Positions 50,017 to 61,619 of a stretch of DNA of 64,000 nt are shown here, piece by piece; position 1 is the stretch's first letter, and each line of letters opens with the position of its first letter. The notes under the pieces were generated by a model that was not told the origin of the DNA, made no database searches, and was given only the letters and a program-made list of their open reading frames with translations. The DNA is from Actinoplanes oblitus. GTDB lineage: Bacteria; Actinomycetota; Actinomycetes; Mycobacteriales; Micromonosporaceae. A program made the position numbers and the translations under genes. The DNA is taken from NCBI RefSeq assembly GCF_030252345.1, contig NZ_CP126980.1, forward strand, positions 2,123,501-2,187,500. The letters are read 5' to 3'.

Positions 50017-50199
50017 GGCTGGTCGTGGTGGTGGTCTCCCGCCCCGGGATACCACCGTGAGCGCCAGCCGTGGGTTTGGCGGCTGGTCGTAGTGGTGGTG
50101 TCCGGTCTCGGGATACCACTGTGAGCGCCAGCCGTGGGTTTGGTGGCTGGTCGTGGTGGTGGTGTCCGGTCCCGGGATACCACCGTGAGCGCCAGCCGG
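50017..50199. repeat. 64-bp tandem repeat, three copies, each a hairpin
   Basis: Units start at 50017, 50081 and 50145. Each contains GGCTGGTCGTGGTGGTGGT and ACCACCGTGAGCGCCAGCC, which pair as interrupted arms (GGCTGG/CCAGCC, GGTGGT/ACCACC). The array begins seven bases after the GH15 stop. The remainder of 50010-50474 shows no convincing gene; an ORF at 50240-50470 lacks an RBS. Confidence 0.88.
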
Positions 50200-50306
50200 T
50201 GGCGGCACCGGCGAACGATAACCGACAGGTTAATCGGCGGTGCGATCTTTCGCGTTGTTCCGGGCCGCGCGCCGGACGATCGTATTCGACATGCCGGAAA
50301 TCATGA

Positions 50307-52681
<2,375 letters not shown>

Positions 52682-52796
52682 GGTGTCCTCCCGATGCCCT
52701 CGGTGACGTTGCCGTCCCCGAGTACGGGACTCGCAGCCCGATCGTTCACAACATCGTTGATCCTCGCGGAGCGTTAAGGCGGAGGAAAGGAACGAC

Positions 52797-53009
52797 ATGC
52801 GGGGGATCGTGCGTACCGGATTGATCGGATGTGTCGTGCTCGGCTCGGTGACCGTGGCGGACGAGGCGCGGGCGGTGCCCGGCGGCGCGGCGGCGGTCCG
52901 GACCGGATGGGAGTGGCCCGTCGCCGCGCCCGGAGCAGGGCGGCCGGTGCTTTCATCCCGGTCGGATGAGGCGGTGACGGGCGGGCCACGGCGATCCTCA
53001 GCGCCATGA
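52797..53009 (+). CDS. Small secreted protein, possibly a truncated M23 peptidase
   Basis: A 70-residue protein with a signal-peptide-like start (MRGIVRTGLIGCVVLGSVTV, cleavage near ARA). The mature segment has TGWEWPVAAPGAGRPVL, which recalls the WxWP-(L/V)-x-G start of actinobacterial M23 peptidoglycan peptidases, but the catalytic domain is missing. GGAGGAAAGGA lies just before ATG 52797, and its TGA overlaps the next ATG (ATGA), so it is probably translated as the first gene of a five-gene operon. Confidence 0.5.
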   Translation: MRGIVRTGLIGCVVLGSVTVADEARAVPGGAAAVRTGWEWPVAAPGAGRPVLSSRSDEAVTGGPRRSSAP

Positions 53010-53458
53010 CCGTCGAACCTGTCAAACCCACCGTCAACGCCGGGAAACTGTGGGCCGGCGGCGGAGCCACCGCGGCGGTGGCGGCCCTGATCGCCATCGC
53101 CGGGATCCTGCTCGGGCGCGGAGTCTTCGGCGTGGACGTGCTGGCCCCCAAGGGCGAGGGCACCTGGGGTGACGCGAGCACCGGGTGGTACGCCCTCGGT
53201 GCCGCGGCCGCCGCCCTGGCCGCCACCGGCCTGGTGCACGTGCTGCTGCTGACCACCCCGCGGCCGATGCGGTTCTTCGGCTGGGTGATCACGCTGGCCA
53301 CGATCTCGGCGATGCTCGCGCCGTTCGTCACCGACGCCAGCCGTGGATCACAGTTCTACACCGCGGGGCTCAACATGATCATCGGGATCGCGATCGGGTC
53401 GCTGGTGGCCGGAACGGCGCGCTCCTCGATCGCCGTGCCGGTGCGAGGTTACCGATGA
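53006..53458 (+). CDS. DUF6069-like four-helix membrane protein
   Basis: A 150-residue membrane protein with four helices: around residues 18-40 (GATAAVAALIAIAGILLGRG), 63-85 (YALGAAAAALAATGLVHVLL), 91-110 (FFGWVITLATISAMLAPFVT) and 120-140 (LNMIIGIAIGSLVAG). This is the DUF6069 layout. The function is unknown. It overlaps by four bases both the gene before and the P-type ATPase after it, so it may be an ATPase partner. Confidence 0.8.
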   Translation: MTVEPVKPTVNAGKLWAGGGATAAVAALIAIAGILLGRGVFGVDVLAPKGEGTWGDASTGWYALGAAAAALAATGLVHVLLLTTPRPMRFFGWVITLATISAMLAPFVTDASRGSQFYTAGLNMIIGIAIGSLVAGTARSSIAVPVRGYR

Positions 53459-56096
53459 CCACGACGTTTCACGTGCTCACCGTCCCGGAGGCGCTGGAGG
53501 TCGAGCAGGTCGACCAGCAGCGCGGCCTGAGCGGTGCCGAGGCCACCGCCCGCCGGGCGAAGTACGGCCCGAACAAATTCGCCGAGGCCGAGCGGGAGCC
53601 GTGGTGGCGCTCGTTCGTCAGGCAGTACGCCGACCCGATGCAGATCGTGCTGCTCGCCGCCGGCCTGGGCAGCCTCTACCCGCTGAAGCAGTGGGGTACC
53701 GGCGTCATGCTGATCGCCCTGACCCTGCTCAACGCGTTCCTCGGCCTGCACCAGGAGGGCAAGGCCGCGGCCGCCATCGACGCGCTGCAGAAGATGATGA
53801 TCATCAAGACCCGGGTACGCCGGGACGGCAAGCTGGTGGAGCTGGCCGCCGAGGATCTGGTGCCCGGCGACGTGGTGCAGGTCGAAGCCGGCGACGTGGT
53901 CCCGGCCGACGGGCGGCTGCTGCGCGCGGCCACCCTGAGATCGCCGAGTCCGCGCTGACCGGGGAGAGCCTGCCGGTCGCCAAGAACGTCGAACCGCTCG
54001 AGAAGGTCGACGCCGACCTGGGCGACCGGTCCGACATGGCGTACATGAACACCAACGTGACCCGGGGCTCCGGCGAGCTGCTGGTCACCGCGACCGGGAT
54101 GAACACCGAGGTCGGCCGGATCTCCGGGATGCTGCAGACGGAGAAGGACGCGGACACCCCGCTCACCCGGCAGCTTGCCCGGCTGACCAACCAGATCCTC
54201 TACATCGCCGGGTTCGCGCTGCTCGCCTCGGTCGTGATCAACCTGGCCCGGGGCAACGAGTTCAACGTGGTGTTCACCGCCGCCGTCGCCTTCGCGGTCT
54301 CGGCCATCCCGACCGGGCTGCCGGCCGTCGTCACCACCATCCTGTCGCTCGGCACCCAGCTGCTCGCCAGGTCGAACGCGATAGTGAAACGGCTGCGCTC
54401 CACCGAGACGCTCGGCTCCACCTCGGCGATCAACTCGGACAAGACCGGGACGCTGACGCTGAACCAGATGACGGCCACCGAGATGGCCATCCCGGGGCGG
54501 CGCTACAAGATCTCCGGGAGCGGTTACTCCACCGAGGGCACCATCAAGCGGGTGGCCGGGGAGCCGGACACCCCGCTGGAGGAGTACCTGCTGCCGATGA
54601 TCCTGGCCTCGGACGCGGTGATCTCCGACGGCGCGATGATCGGTGACCCGACCGAGGGCGCGCTCGTGGTGCTCGCGGAGAAGGGCGGCCTGGACGCCGA
54701 GGCGACCCGGGAGAAGTACCCCAGGATCGCCGAACTGCCGTTCGACGCGGCGTACAAATTGATGGCTACCTTTCACCAGGTCTCGGACAAGACGGTCCGC
54801 TGTTTCGTCAAGGGCGCCCCTGATCAGCTTCTCGCGCGCTGCGATGTGACACCCGAGCAGCGCGAACGCTACCTGGCCGAGAACGATCGGCTGGCCCGGC
54901 AGGGGCTCCGGGTGCTGGCGACCGCCCGCAAGGACATCGACGGCTTCGATCCGGCGGATGACCTGCTGGAGACGCTGACCGGTCTGGAGCCGCTCGCCCT
55001 GGTCGGCATCGTCGACCCGCCGAGGCCGCAGGCCAGGGCCGCCATCGAGCAGGCGCACGCGGCGGGCATCGAGGTCCGCATGATCACCGGTGACCACGCG
55101 ATCACCGCGGCCGCCATCGCCGGCAAGCTCGGCATCCGCGGCCGGGCGATCACCGGCGCCGAGTTCGCCGCGATGAGCGACGACGAGCTGGACCGGGAAC
55201 TCGACGGGATCGGCGTGATCGCCCGGGTCACCCCGGAGCACAAGGTACGCCTGGTCGAGGCGCTCCGCCGCAAGGGTCACATCGTCGCGATGACCGGCGA
55301 CGGCGTGAACGACGCGCCGGCACTGAAGAAGGCCGACATCGGCATCGCGATGGGGATCACCGGCACCGAGGTGAGCAAGGAAGCCGCCGCGATGATCCTC
55401 ACCGACGACGACTTCGCCACCATCGTGAAGGCCGTCGAGCTGGGCCGGGCCCTCTACGCCAACCTGAAGAAGTACATCTTCTTCCAGATGGGCGTGCTGG
55501 CCGCCATGATCGTCACGTTCCTCGCGGCGAGCATCGGCAACATCGCGGCCGGCGTGCCGTTCGTGCCGCTGCAGACCCTGTGGCTGAACTTCACCACGCA
55601 GGTCTTCCAGTCCGTCGGCCTCGGGTACGGCAACGCCGAGCCGGACATCATGCGGCGCCGGCCGCGCCGTTCCGACGAGCCGCTGCTGACCAACCGGGTG
55701 CTCGGCTGGCTGAGCCTGCTCGGCCTGTTCATGGGCGTGATCACGCTGCTGGTGATCTGGTTCGCCGAGCGGAACAGGGACGTCGGTGTCGCCCGGACCA
55801 TGGGCCTGACCGCGTTCTCGCTGATGAACCTGATCTTCTCCTTCACCGTGCGCAGCGACATCCGCTCGGTCTTCAGCCTGGAGACCTTCAACGACCGGCG
55901 CTTCGTGATCACCAGCGGGATGTCGCTGGCCGCGATCGTGCTGGCCACCGAGTTCGGCCTGTTCCAGCGCATCCTGCAGACCGTCCACCTGGACCTGTGG
56001 CAGTGGGGTGTCTGCCTGGTCGCCGCGCTCACCGTGCTCGTGCCCACCGAGATTCGCAAGGCGGTGCTGCGGCGCCGGGCGGGAGGTTCGGAATGA
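53455..56096 (+). pseudogene. P-type cation-transporting ATPase interrupted by a one-base frameshift
   Basis: The first frame (from ATG 53455) reads the N-terminal domain and helices (LSGAEATARRAKYGPNKFAE; VVPADGRLLRAATL) to 53937. The second frame continues EIAESALTGESLPVAK with the TGES motif. It goes on through SDKTGTLTLNQMTATEMA (phosphorylated Asp), KGAPDQLLARCD and TGDGVNDAPALKKADIGIAM to the C-terminal helices. Inserting one G (CTGAG to CTGGAG) would restore an 880-residue P2-type ATPase, probably for Ca2+ or another cation. It could be a real mutation or a sequencing error. Start and end both overlap neighbours by ATGA. Confidence 0.85.
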
Positions 56097-56539
56097 TCGC
56101 ATTGATCCAGCTGGGCGATGTCGCCATCGGCGCGGTGTTCCGGGTGGGTGAGAAGAGCGCCGACAGACTGGCCGAGCTCCGGTCGCGGTTCGACAGGGAG
56201 AGCTTGCGTACGGCCGGCGAGGCCTGGGCCCGATGGACGATCCTCGCCGAGCGGGGCGCCGCGGAGCGCGAGCGTGGCGTACGCGGCGCCCAGCGGGCCG
56301 TCGACGCCGCGGTGGAGCGGCTGGCCCACTCCACCATCGTCGAACGTGTGGTGGACGCCCAGCTGAACCGGGTGCTCGGCATGCTGGAGCACGACCCGGA
56401 CCGGATCCGGGCGCTGGTCCGTGGCCAGAGGGACAGCATCGTCGGCGAGGCGGTCGGCCGGGTGCGCGCCGGGGCGGCAGCCGGGGACAGTGCCGTCGAC
56501 CGGTTCACCATGCGGGTGCGGCGCGGCGAGACGCCATGA
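56093..56539 (+). CDS. Unknown helical protein of the ATPase operon
   Basis: A 148-residue Arg/Ala/Glu-rich protein (MIALIQLGDVAIGAVFRVGE; LRTAGEAWARWTILAERGAA) that looks like a long amphipathic helical bundle or coiled coil. Its N-terminal 20 residues could associate with the membrane. ATGA overlaps both neighbours, so its production is tied to the P-type ATPase and the RDD protein. No family is recognised. Confidence 0.65.
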   Translation: MIALIQLGDVAIGAVFRVGEKSADRLAELRSRFDRESLRTAGEAWARWTILAERGAAERERGVRGAQRAVDAAVERLAHSTIVERVVDAQLNRVLGMLEHDPDRIRALVRGQRDSIVGEAVGRVRAGAAAGDSAVDRFTMRVRRGETP

Positions 56540-56952
56540 CCGGATACGCCGGGCTGGTCAGCCGGACCTTGGCGTACCTGATCGACACCCTTACCGTCGG
56601 GCTGCTGACCGGTGCCGGGCTGACCGCGCTGGCGGCGGTCGCGTCGGTCGTCGGCACCGAGGCGCGCAAGCTCGCCGAGATGCTGCTCTCCGGCTACCTG
56701 GTATTCCTGCCGGCCCTGCTGGCGGTGTACTGCGCGCTGTTCTGGAGCCTGGCCGGGCGCACTCCGGGGATGGCGGTGCTCGGCGTCCGGGTGGTCCGCT
56801 CCGACGGCCGCCCGGTGCGCTGGTTCGCCGCGCTGGTCCGCGGGCTGCTGCTGGCGTACTTCCCGATCGGCGCCCTGTGGCTGCTGGTCGACCGCCGCCG
56901 GCAGGGACTGCCCGACAAGGTGGCGATGACCACCGTGATCCGGGAGGGCTGA
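56536..56952 (+). CDS. RDD-family membrane protein
   Basis: A 138-residue protein with the RDD signature: SRTLAYLIDTLTVGLL with the Arg, Asp-containing first helix, then FLPALLAVYCALFWSLAGRT and PGMAVLGVRVVRSDGRPVRW. Two or three transmembrane helices. RDD proteins are linked to ion or solute exchange in some bacteria; the role here is unknown. It is the last gene of the ATGA-linked operon, and a strong hairpin follows. Confidence 0.88.
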   Translation: MTGYAGLVSRTLAYLIDTLTVGLLTGAGLTALAAVASVVGTEARKLAEMLLSGYLVFLPALLAVYCALFWSLAGRTPGMAVLGVRVVRSDGRPVRWFAALVRGLLLAYFPIGALWLLVDRRRQGLPDKVAMTTVIREG

Positions 56953-56968
56953 GGGGCGTACCGAAAAA

Positions 56969-56998
56969 GGCCGGTCACCACGAGCGCGGTGACCGGCC
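56969..56998. terminator. Bidirectional terminator hairpin
   Basis: GGCCGGTCACC and GGTGACCGGCC pair perfectly around eight bases. It sits between the rightward RDD gene and the leftward SHOCT gene, with an A-tract (GAAAAA) just before it that acts as a U-tract for the leftward transcript. Confidence 0.85.
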
Positions 56999-57007
56999 GG
57001 ACAAACC

Positions 57008-57289
57008 TCAGGACCCCAGGATCTTGGCCTTCTGCACCTCGACCTCGGCGTCGCTCAGCAGACCCTGCGCCCTCAGCTCGGACAGCTGCTTGAGCTGCTC
57101 CAGCTTCACCGACATCGGATCCGGCGCCGGGGCGGCCGGCTCCGGCTCCGGCTGCTGGGCGTTGTAATCCTCCTCCTGTGCCTGCCGGGACCAGCGGCCG
57201 GCCTGCCGCCGCGACACCCGGTTGGACACCGCTGTCGCCGTGCCGGCGATCACCGCGGTGCGTGCGACTCCCCTGAGCAAACCCGGCAT
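57008..57289 (-). CDS. SHOCT-domain protein
   Basis: A 93-residue protein. The N-terminal ~25 residues (MPGLLRGVARTAVIAGTATA) may contact the membrane, followed by a Pro/Glu-rich linker (QPEPEPAAPAPDP). The C-terminal SHOCT motif is KLEQLKQLSELRAQGLLSDA with EVQKAKIL. SHOCT domains mediate oligomerisation or membrane recruitment. It forms a leftward cluster with the DUF6325-like gene and a small membrane protein. Confidence 0.85.
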   Translation of the reverse strand: MPGLLRGVARTAVIAGTATAVSNRVSRRQAGRWSRQAQEEDYNAQQPEPEPAAPAPDPMSVKLEQLKQLSELRAQGLLSDAEVEVQKAKILGS

Positions 57290-57295
57290 CGCCGA

Positions 57296-57748
57296 TCAAC
57301 TCCCGCTCGTGATGGTGGACTGTTCGGACTCGGTCTCGTCCAGTGCGGACAGCAGCTGTTGTACCGGGATCCGGCCGCCGGCGACCAGCTGCGCGCCGGC
57401 CTCCCGCAGGGTCCGGGCCAGCGGCGCGGCCCAGGTGTTCTCGTAGACCAGGACGGCCGCCGCCGCGCCCGGCGCCAGGATGTCGCCGATCTCGCGCAGG
57501 TCGTCGCCGCCGAGGATGCCGGACGCCGCGCCGTGGAACGCGCCCAGCCCGGCCACGTCCATCTCGGTGCCGTCCAGCGCCATCACCGCGCCGTCCGCCG
57601 CCTTGCGGACGAACAGCAGGTCGAGCACCCGGATGGTGTGCTGGTCCACCAGGTCCAGCAGCATCGGGAACGCCTTGCCGGTCAGGCTGCCCCGCGGGAA
57701 CTCGATGCACAGGTAGTCGATCGGTCCCATCTCCTGAAGATCGGTCAT
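57296..57748 (-). CDS. DUF6325-like protein
   Basis: A 150-residue protein beginning MTDLQEMGPIDYLCIEFPRG, with DLVDQHTIRVLDLLFVRKAA in the middle and an Ala-rich segment (ILAPGAAAAVLVYENTWAAP). This pattern is that of DUF6325 stress-related proteins, which occur next to SHOCT genes in actinobacteria. Related DUF1269 proteins lie further right. ATG 57748 overlaps the stop of the gene before it (TGATG), and the SHOCT gene follows after six bases. Confidence 0.82.
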   Translation of the reverse strand: MTDLQEMGPIDYLCIEFPRGSLTGKAFPMLLDLVDQHTIRVLDLLFVRKAADGAVMALDGTEMDVAGLGAFHGAASGILGGDDLREIGDILAPGAAAAVLVYENTWAAPLARTLREAGAQLVAGGRIPVQQLLSALDETESEQSTITSGS

Positions 57749-57981
57749 CAGGCACCCACCGGCTCGAGACGGCGGTCCGCGGCGTCCGCGATCCCGGCCA
57801 CCCGCTCCGGTGCCCGGCGGCGGCTGACCAGCGCCTCCAGGCCCAGCGCGATCAGCGCGCCGCCGGCCGCCGCGACCAGCGGCAGCACCACGAGGATGCC
57901 GTAGTCCGGCCGCGCCGGGCGGCCCCGGAGCACCAGATAGGCGTCCCCGGCTCGCTGCTTTGCGATCTCTCTCCTGGTCAT
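57748..57981 (-). CDS. Small single-helix membrane protein
   Basis: A 77-residue protein with one hydrophobic helix (ILVVLPLVAAAGGALIALGL, about residues 29-49) between a basic N-terminus (MTRREIAKQRAG) and a charged C-terminus. It probably spans the membrane once. It is the first gene of the leftward DUF6325-SHOCT cluster, with GAGGGGA before ATG 57981. The 277 bases upstream to the divergent gene contain no further gene. Confidence 0.65.
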   Translation of the reverse strand: MTRREIAKQRAGDAYLVLRGRPARPDYGILVVLPLVAAAGGALIALGLEALVSRRRAPERVAGIADAADRRLEPVGA

Positions 57982-58259
57982 GGATTCCCCTCAGCTCGTG
58001 ATGGTCCGGGAGGTGAGCCGGCGCCACGAGGCGGGCCCACGCCGGCTCCGCCGGTGGTCCCGGCCCCGATGCGCTGGCCCCAGCGTGCTCGCCGGTCCGG
58101 GCCGGGTCCTCATCCGTCGCGGGTGAAAGCGCCGGTCGCCGGCCGGGTTCATCCCCACCGGGTGAGGCGGTGGGTGACCGATGTCGGCGACCGTCGGCGC
58201 ATGCCGGCGTCCGCGCCTCGCGCGGCCCGCGCCGGCCCGAGGCCCGCAAGGGAGAGATC

Positions 58260-59717
58260 ATGACAGGCTCCGCGAGTTCGTCACCCGCCGCGGCATCAGA
58301 GAACCCTTTCCCGGTACGCCCGGAGGACCCGCCCGTGGCAGCCGGCGGCCTGGCCGGCGACGACGCCGCGGAGCTCGAACGCCTGCGTGCCGAGGTCGCG
58401 TCGCTGCGCGCCCGGCTCGACACCCGCCCGCCGCCTCGCCGGCAGCGCACCGGCCGCCACCCGATCCGCGGCACCATCGCCGCGACACTCGTCGCCATCG
58501 CCGCGTTCTGCCTGGTCACCAGCGTGGTCGGGCTGTGGGCGGCGCGCACCACGCTGAACACCGACCGCTACGTGGCCACCGTCGCCCCGCTGCCGCAGGA
58601 CCCCGCGGTCTCCACCGCCGTCGCCGAGTACGCCACCACTCAGTTGTTCGAGGTGGTCGACGTGGACGCCCGGCTGCGCGCGGTGCTGCCGCCGCAGGCC
58701 GGCTTCGTGGTCGGCCCGCTGACCGGTCAGCTGCGCGAGCAGGTCGACAAGATCGTGACGAACGTGCTGCGCAGCGACCGCTTCCAGCCGATCTGGATGG
58801 AGCTGAACCGGCGGGTGCACCAGCGGGTGATGGCGGTCCTCAACGGCACCAGCGACGTGCTCACCGCCTCCTCGGACCGGATCCAGATCGACCTGCTGCC
58901 GCTGATCAACCAGGCGATCCGGGCGGTGAGCGACCAGTTGCCCACCATGTTCGGCAAGACGATCACACTGCCCGACCTGAGCAGTGGCGAGATCCCCGCC
59001 AACCTGCGCGATCGGATCTCCGAGCAGCTCGGTGTGGAGCTGCCGGCGAACTTCGCCCAGTTCACCGTCTACGACTCCGGGCAGCTGTACGCCGCTCAGC
59101 AGGCCGTCGTCGCCGCCAAGCGGTACCTGGCGCTGTTCGTCGCCGCCACCGTCCTGCTGGTGCTCGCCGCGTTCCTGATCTCGCCGCGCCGCCGGCGGAC
59201 CACCCTGCAACTGGGGCTGTGGCTGGTCGTCGCGGCGGTGACGATCACCGCGATCCTGCGGGCGGTACGCCGGGAGATCCTCGAACAGGTACCCGGCGGT
59301 GTCTACCGCGACGGCGTGGACGCCGCGATGACCAGCGTGTTCGGCCTGCTCCGGGACCGGGGCACGCAGATCATCGTGATCGGCGTGGTGCTCGCCGTGC
59401 TGGCCTACCTGGTCGGGCCGGGCCGCTTCCCGCGGTGGCTGCGCGCCCAGCTGGCCCGGGCCGGCCGGGCGACCGGCCGCGGCGTGCGTTCCGGTTCCGC
59501 GGTGCTGGCCGCCCGCGGCCCCGGCTGGATCGCCGCACACCTCGACCCGGTCCGGATCGCCGGCGTGGTGGTCGCCGCGATCCTCGCCCTGATCCTGTCC
59601 TCCTGGACGTCCCTGCTGGTGATCCTGATCCTGCTGGCCGCCTACGAGGTGGCCGTCACGGTGATCGGCCGGCGCGAGCCGGAGCCGCTCGCCGCCGAGC
59701 CGCAGCCGGGCACCTGA
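58260..59717 (+). CDS. Membrane protein with large extracytoplasmic domain
   Basis: A 485-residue protein. A cytoplasmic start of about 75 residues includes a short coiled coil (AAELERLRAEVASLRARLD). The first helix is IAATLVAIAAFCLVTSVVGL. An extracytoplasmic domain of about 220 residues follows (TTLNTDRYVATVAPLPQDPA; INQAIRAVSDQLPTMFGKTI). Four further helices lie toward the C-terminus (LFVAATVLLVLAAFLI; LILSSWTSLLVILILLAAYE). The function is unknown; similar proteins in actinobacteria are called integral membrane proteins. AAGGGAGAG precedes ATG 58260. Confidence 0.75.
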   Translation: MTGSASSSPAAASENPFPVRPEDPPVAAGGLAGDDAAELERLRAEVASLRARLDTRPPPRRQRTGRHPIRGTIAATLVAIAAFCLVTSVVGLWAARTTLNTDRYVATVAPLPQDPAVSTAVAEYATTQLFEVVDVDARLRAVLPPQAGFVVGPLTGQLREQVDKIVTNVLRSDRFQPIWMELNRRVHQRVMAVLNGTSDVLTASSDRIQIDLLPLINQAIRAVSDQLPTMFGKTITLPDLSSGEIPANLRDRISEQLGVELPANFAQFTVYDSGQLYAAQQAVVAAKRYLALFVAATVLLVLAAFLISPRRRRTTLQLGLWLVVAAVTITAILRAVRREILEQVPGGVYRDGVDAAMTSVFGLLRDRGTQIIVIGVVLAVLAYLVGPGRFPRWLRAQLARAGRATGRGVRSGSAVLAARGPGWIAAHLDPVRIAGVVVAAILALILSSWTSLLVILILLAAYEVAVTVIGRREPEPLAAEPQPGT

Positions 59718-59721
59718 CCGG

Positions 59722-59768
59722 CACGACAGCGACCCCGGGTGCCGCCGGCGCCCGGGGTCGCTGTCGTG
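59722..59768. terminator. Bidirectional terminator hairpin
   Basis: An 18-bp perfect stem (CACGACAGCGACCCCGGG) with an 11-base loop, between the convergent membrane protein and DUF2252 genes. Confidence 0.85.
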
Positions 59769-59771
59769 TGG

Positions 59772-61124
59772 TCAGGACTTGGTGGCCGCTTTGAAGGCGG
59801 CGTGGTCGCGTTCGGTCTGGGTGGCGTAGGACTCGGCGAAGTCGGCCAGGGCGCGTTCGAAGCGGTCACCGCGGCCCAGGTAGGCCGCGATCGCGATGCG
59901 GTCGCCGCTGCGGGCGTGTGCGCGGGCCAGGATCCAGGAGCACAGTTCGGCGTACGCCCGCAGGCCCTCCGGGTTCATCTCCTCGGTGGTCACCGACCCC
60001 TTCCAGTCGCGCAGCTGGCGGACGTAGAAGTCGCGGGTCTGCCCGTCGAAGCCGACGGCCCGGTCCCAGCCCAGGAAGATGTCGCTGCTGGCCTGCATGA
60101 GCCGCTGCCCGGCGACCACCCGGTGGCCCTCGCCCAGCGGATCCGGGGTGTCCGGGCCGAGCACCGACCGGTTGGCCTCCTTGACCTGCAGGAGCAGCGG
60201 ATCGGTGTCGTCACGGCCGGTCAACAGGACGATCCAGCAGCGGGTGCCGACACTGCCCACACCGACCACCTTGCGGGCCAGGTCGACGAAGCGGTACGCG
60301 TCGAACAGGTGCCGCCGGTCCTCGGCGAGCGTCTCCCGGTACTCGGCCAGCAGCCCGCGGATCTGCTCCTCCAGCTCGACCCGTTCCACCTCGGGCAGCA
60401 GATCGGCCGCCGGGACCAGCAGCGGCGGGTCGGCCACGATCCGCCGCCGGCCGCCGACCACCTCGGTCAGCTTCCGGTACGCCTGCAGGCTGGTCCGGGC
60501 CCGTGCCTTGGCGCCGGCCGCGGCCACCTTGCGGCGGCGTTCCTTGTCCAGCCGCGCCATGACGTCGTCCACGTCGGCGTGGGCGTACCAGACGTCCAGC
60601 TCGCCGAGTTTCCTGAAGCCGGCCATCGCCTCCCGGTAGCGCCGGCCGGCGGCCCGCAGGATCCAGGCCCGGTCCCGGCGGCCGAAGTCGTTGGCCCGGG
60701 CGGCCAGCGCGACACTGACCAGCAGCCGCTTCACGTCCCACTCGAAGGGGCCGGGGAACGTCTCGTCGAAGTCGTTGAGGTCGAACACCAGCCGCCGCTC
60801 CGGCGAGGCGAACAGCCCGAAGTTGTACAGGTGGGCGTCCCCGCAGAGCTGGGCGGTCAGGCCCGAGTGCGGCTGCGCGGCGAGGTCGGCGGCCAGTACG
60901 GCGGCCGCCCCGCGGTAGAACGCCAGCGGCGAGGCCCGCATCCGCTTGTGACGCAGGTCGAGCAGTTCGGGCAGCCGGTTCGCCTCCTGGGCGAAGAGCA
61001 GGTCCACCGGATCCGGGCGGTCGGCGGCGGGCTGGAACGAGCCGTGCCGGTCGAGCGGGGTACGTTCCCGGGCCGCCCGGCCGGCTTCGGCACGGGCCCG
61101 CGGACCGGCGAGCACGGTGCTCAT
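59772..61124 (-). CDS. DUF2252 family protein
   Basis: A 450-residue cytoplasmic protein. The family's kinase-like pocket is visible: TAQLCGDAHLYNFGLFASPE (catalytic-loop-like HLYN) and LVFDLNDFDETFPGPFEWDV. Further conserved segments are RLVSVALAARAN-like residues, KVVGVGSVGTRCWIVLLTGR and VVAGQRLMQASSDIFLGW. DUF2252 proteins resemble atypical phosphotransferases; the substrate is unknown. ATG 61124 overlaps the end of the preceding DUF1269-like gene (ATGA). Confidence 0.92.
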   Translation of the reverse strand: MSTVLAGPRARAEAGRAARERTPLDRHGSFQPAADRPDPVDLLFAQEANRLPELLDLRHKRMRASPLAFYRGAAAVLAADLAAQPHSGLTAQLCGDAHLYNFGLFASPERRLVFDLNDFDETFPGPFEWDVKRLLVSVALAARANDFGRRDRAWILRAAGRRYREAMAGFRKLGELDVWYAHADVDDVMARLDKERRRKVAAAGAKARARTSLQAYRKLTEVVGGRRRIVADPPLLVPAADLLPEVERVELEEQIRGLLAEYRETLAEDRRHLFDAYRFVDLARKVVGVGSVGTRCWIVLLTGRDDTDPLLLQVKEANRSVLGPDTPDPLGEGHRVVAGQRLMQASSDIFLGWDRAVGFDGQTRDFYVRQLRDWKGSVTTEEMNPEGLRAYAELCSWILARAHARSGDRIAIAAYLGRGDRFERALADFAESYATQTERDHAAFKAATKS

Positions 61125-61615
61125 GGCCGGTGGTCGCCGAAGGTCTCGAGCAGCTCGTCGCGTTCCTCGTCGGTGAGGTTGGTGGCGACCAGCTTCATGC
61201 CCATCCCGTGGAACCGCTCGCCCAGCCGGTCCAGATTGCCCTCCTCGGTGACCAGGAACAGCGCCGAGGTCCCCTCGGTGACCTCCAGCCGGATCCGCTC
61301 CAGCGTCTCGCGGTCGATCCCAGTCCCCTCGGTGGCCTTGGCCAGCGCACCCACCCCGGCGCCGACCACGCCGCCGATCACCGGGATGAAGAACAGGCTG
61401 CCCAGCACCACACCCCAGAACGCGCCCCAGCCGGTGCCGCGCCGGGTGCGGTCGTGCGCGTGGTGGGTGTCCGGCTTGCTCGCGCCCTGCGGCCAGGTCA
61501 CTATCGCGTGGTCGACGATCTTCACCAGATCGTCGGCGGCCGCGTACTTGACGGCGTCGAACGCGTGCTCGGCGCCCTTCGGATCGTCGTACTTCCATAC
61601 CGTGAAGGTCGTCAT
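61121..61615 (-). CDS. DUF1269 family membrane-associated protein
   Basis: A 164-residue protein: MTTFTVWKYDDPKGAEHAFD, a central glycine-rich helix pair (WGAFWGVVLGSLFFIPVIGG, VVGAGVGALAKATEGTGID), then EVTEGTSALFLVTEEGNLDR. This is the DUF1269 layout, with a glycine zipper that may enter the membrane. It is a paralogue of the gene at 63201-63698. ATGA couples it to the DUF2252 gene. The AI-2E gene stops five bases upstream, so the leftward genes 62983-59772 form one cluster. Confidence 0.88.
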   Translation of the reverse strand: MTTFTVWKYDDPKGAEHAFDAVKYAAADDLVKIVDHAIVTWPQGASKPDTHHAHDRTRRGTGWGAFWGVVLGSLFFIPVIGGVVGAGVGALAKATEGTGIDRETLERIRLEVTEGTSALFLVTEEGNLDRLGERFHGMGMKLVATNLTDEERDELLETFGDHRP

Positions 61616-61619
61616 GCCG

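Noticed and set aside
50017..50199. CRISPR array
   Set aside because: Units are directly tandem with no spacers, and no cas genes are present.
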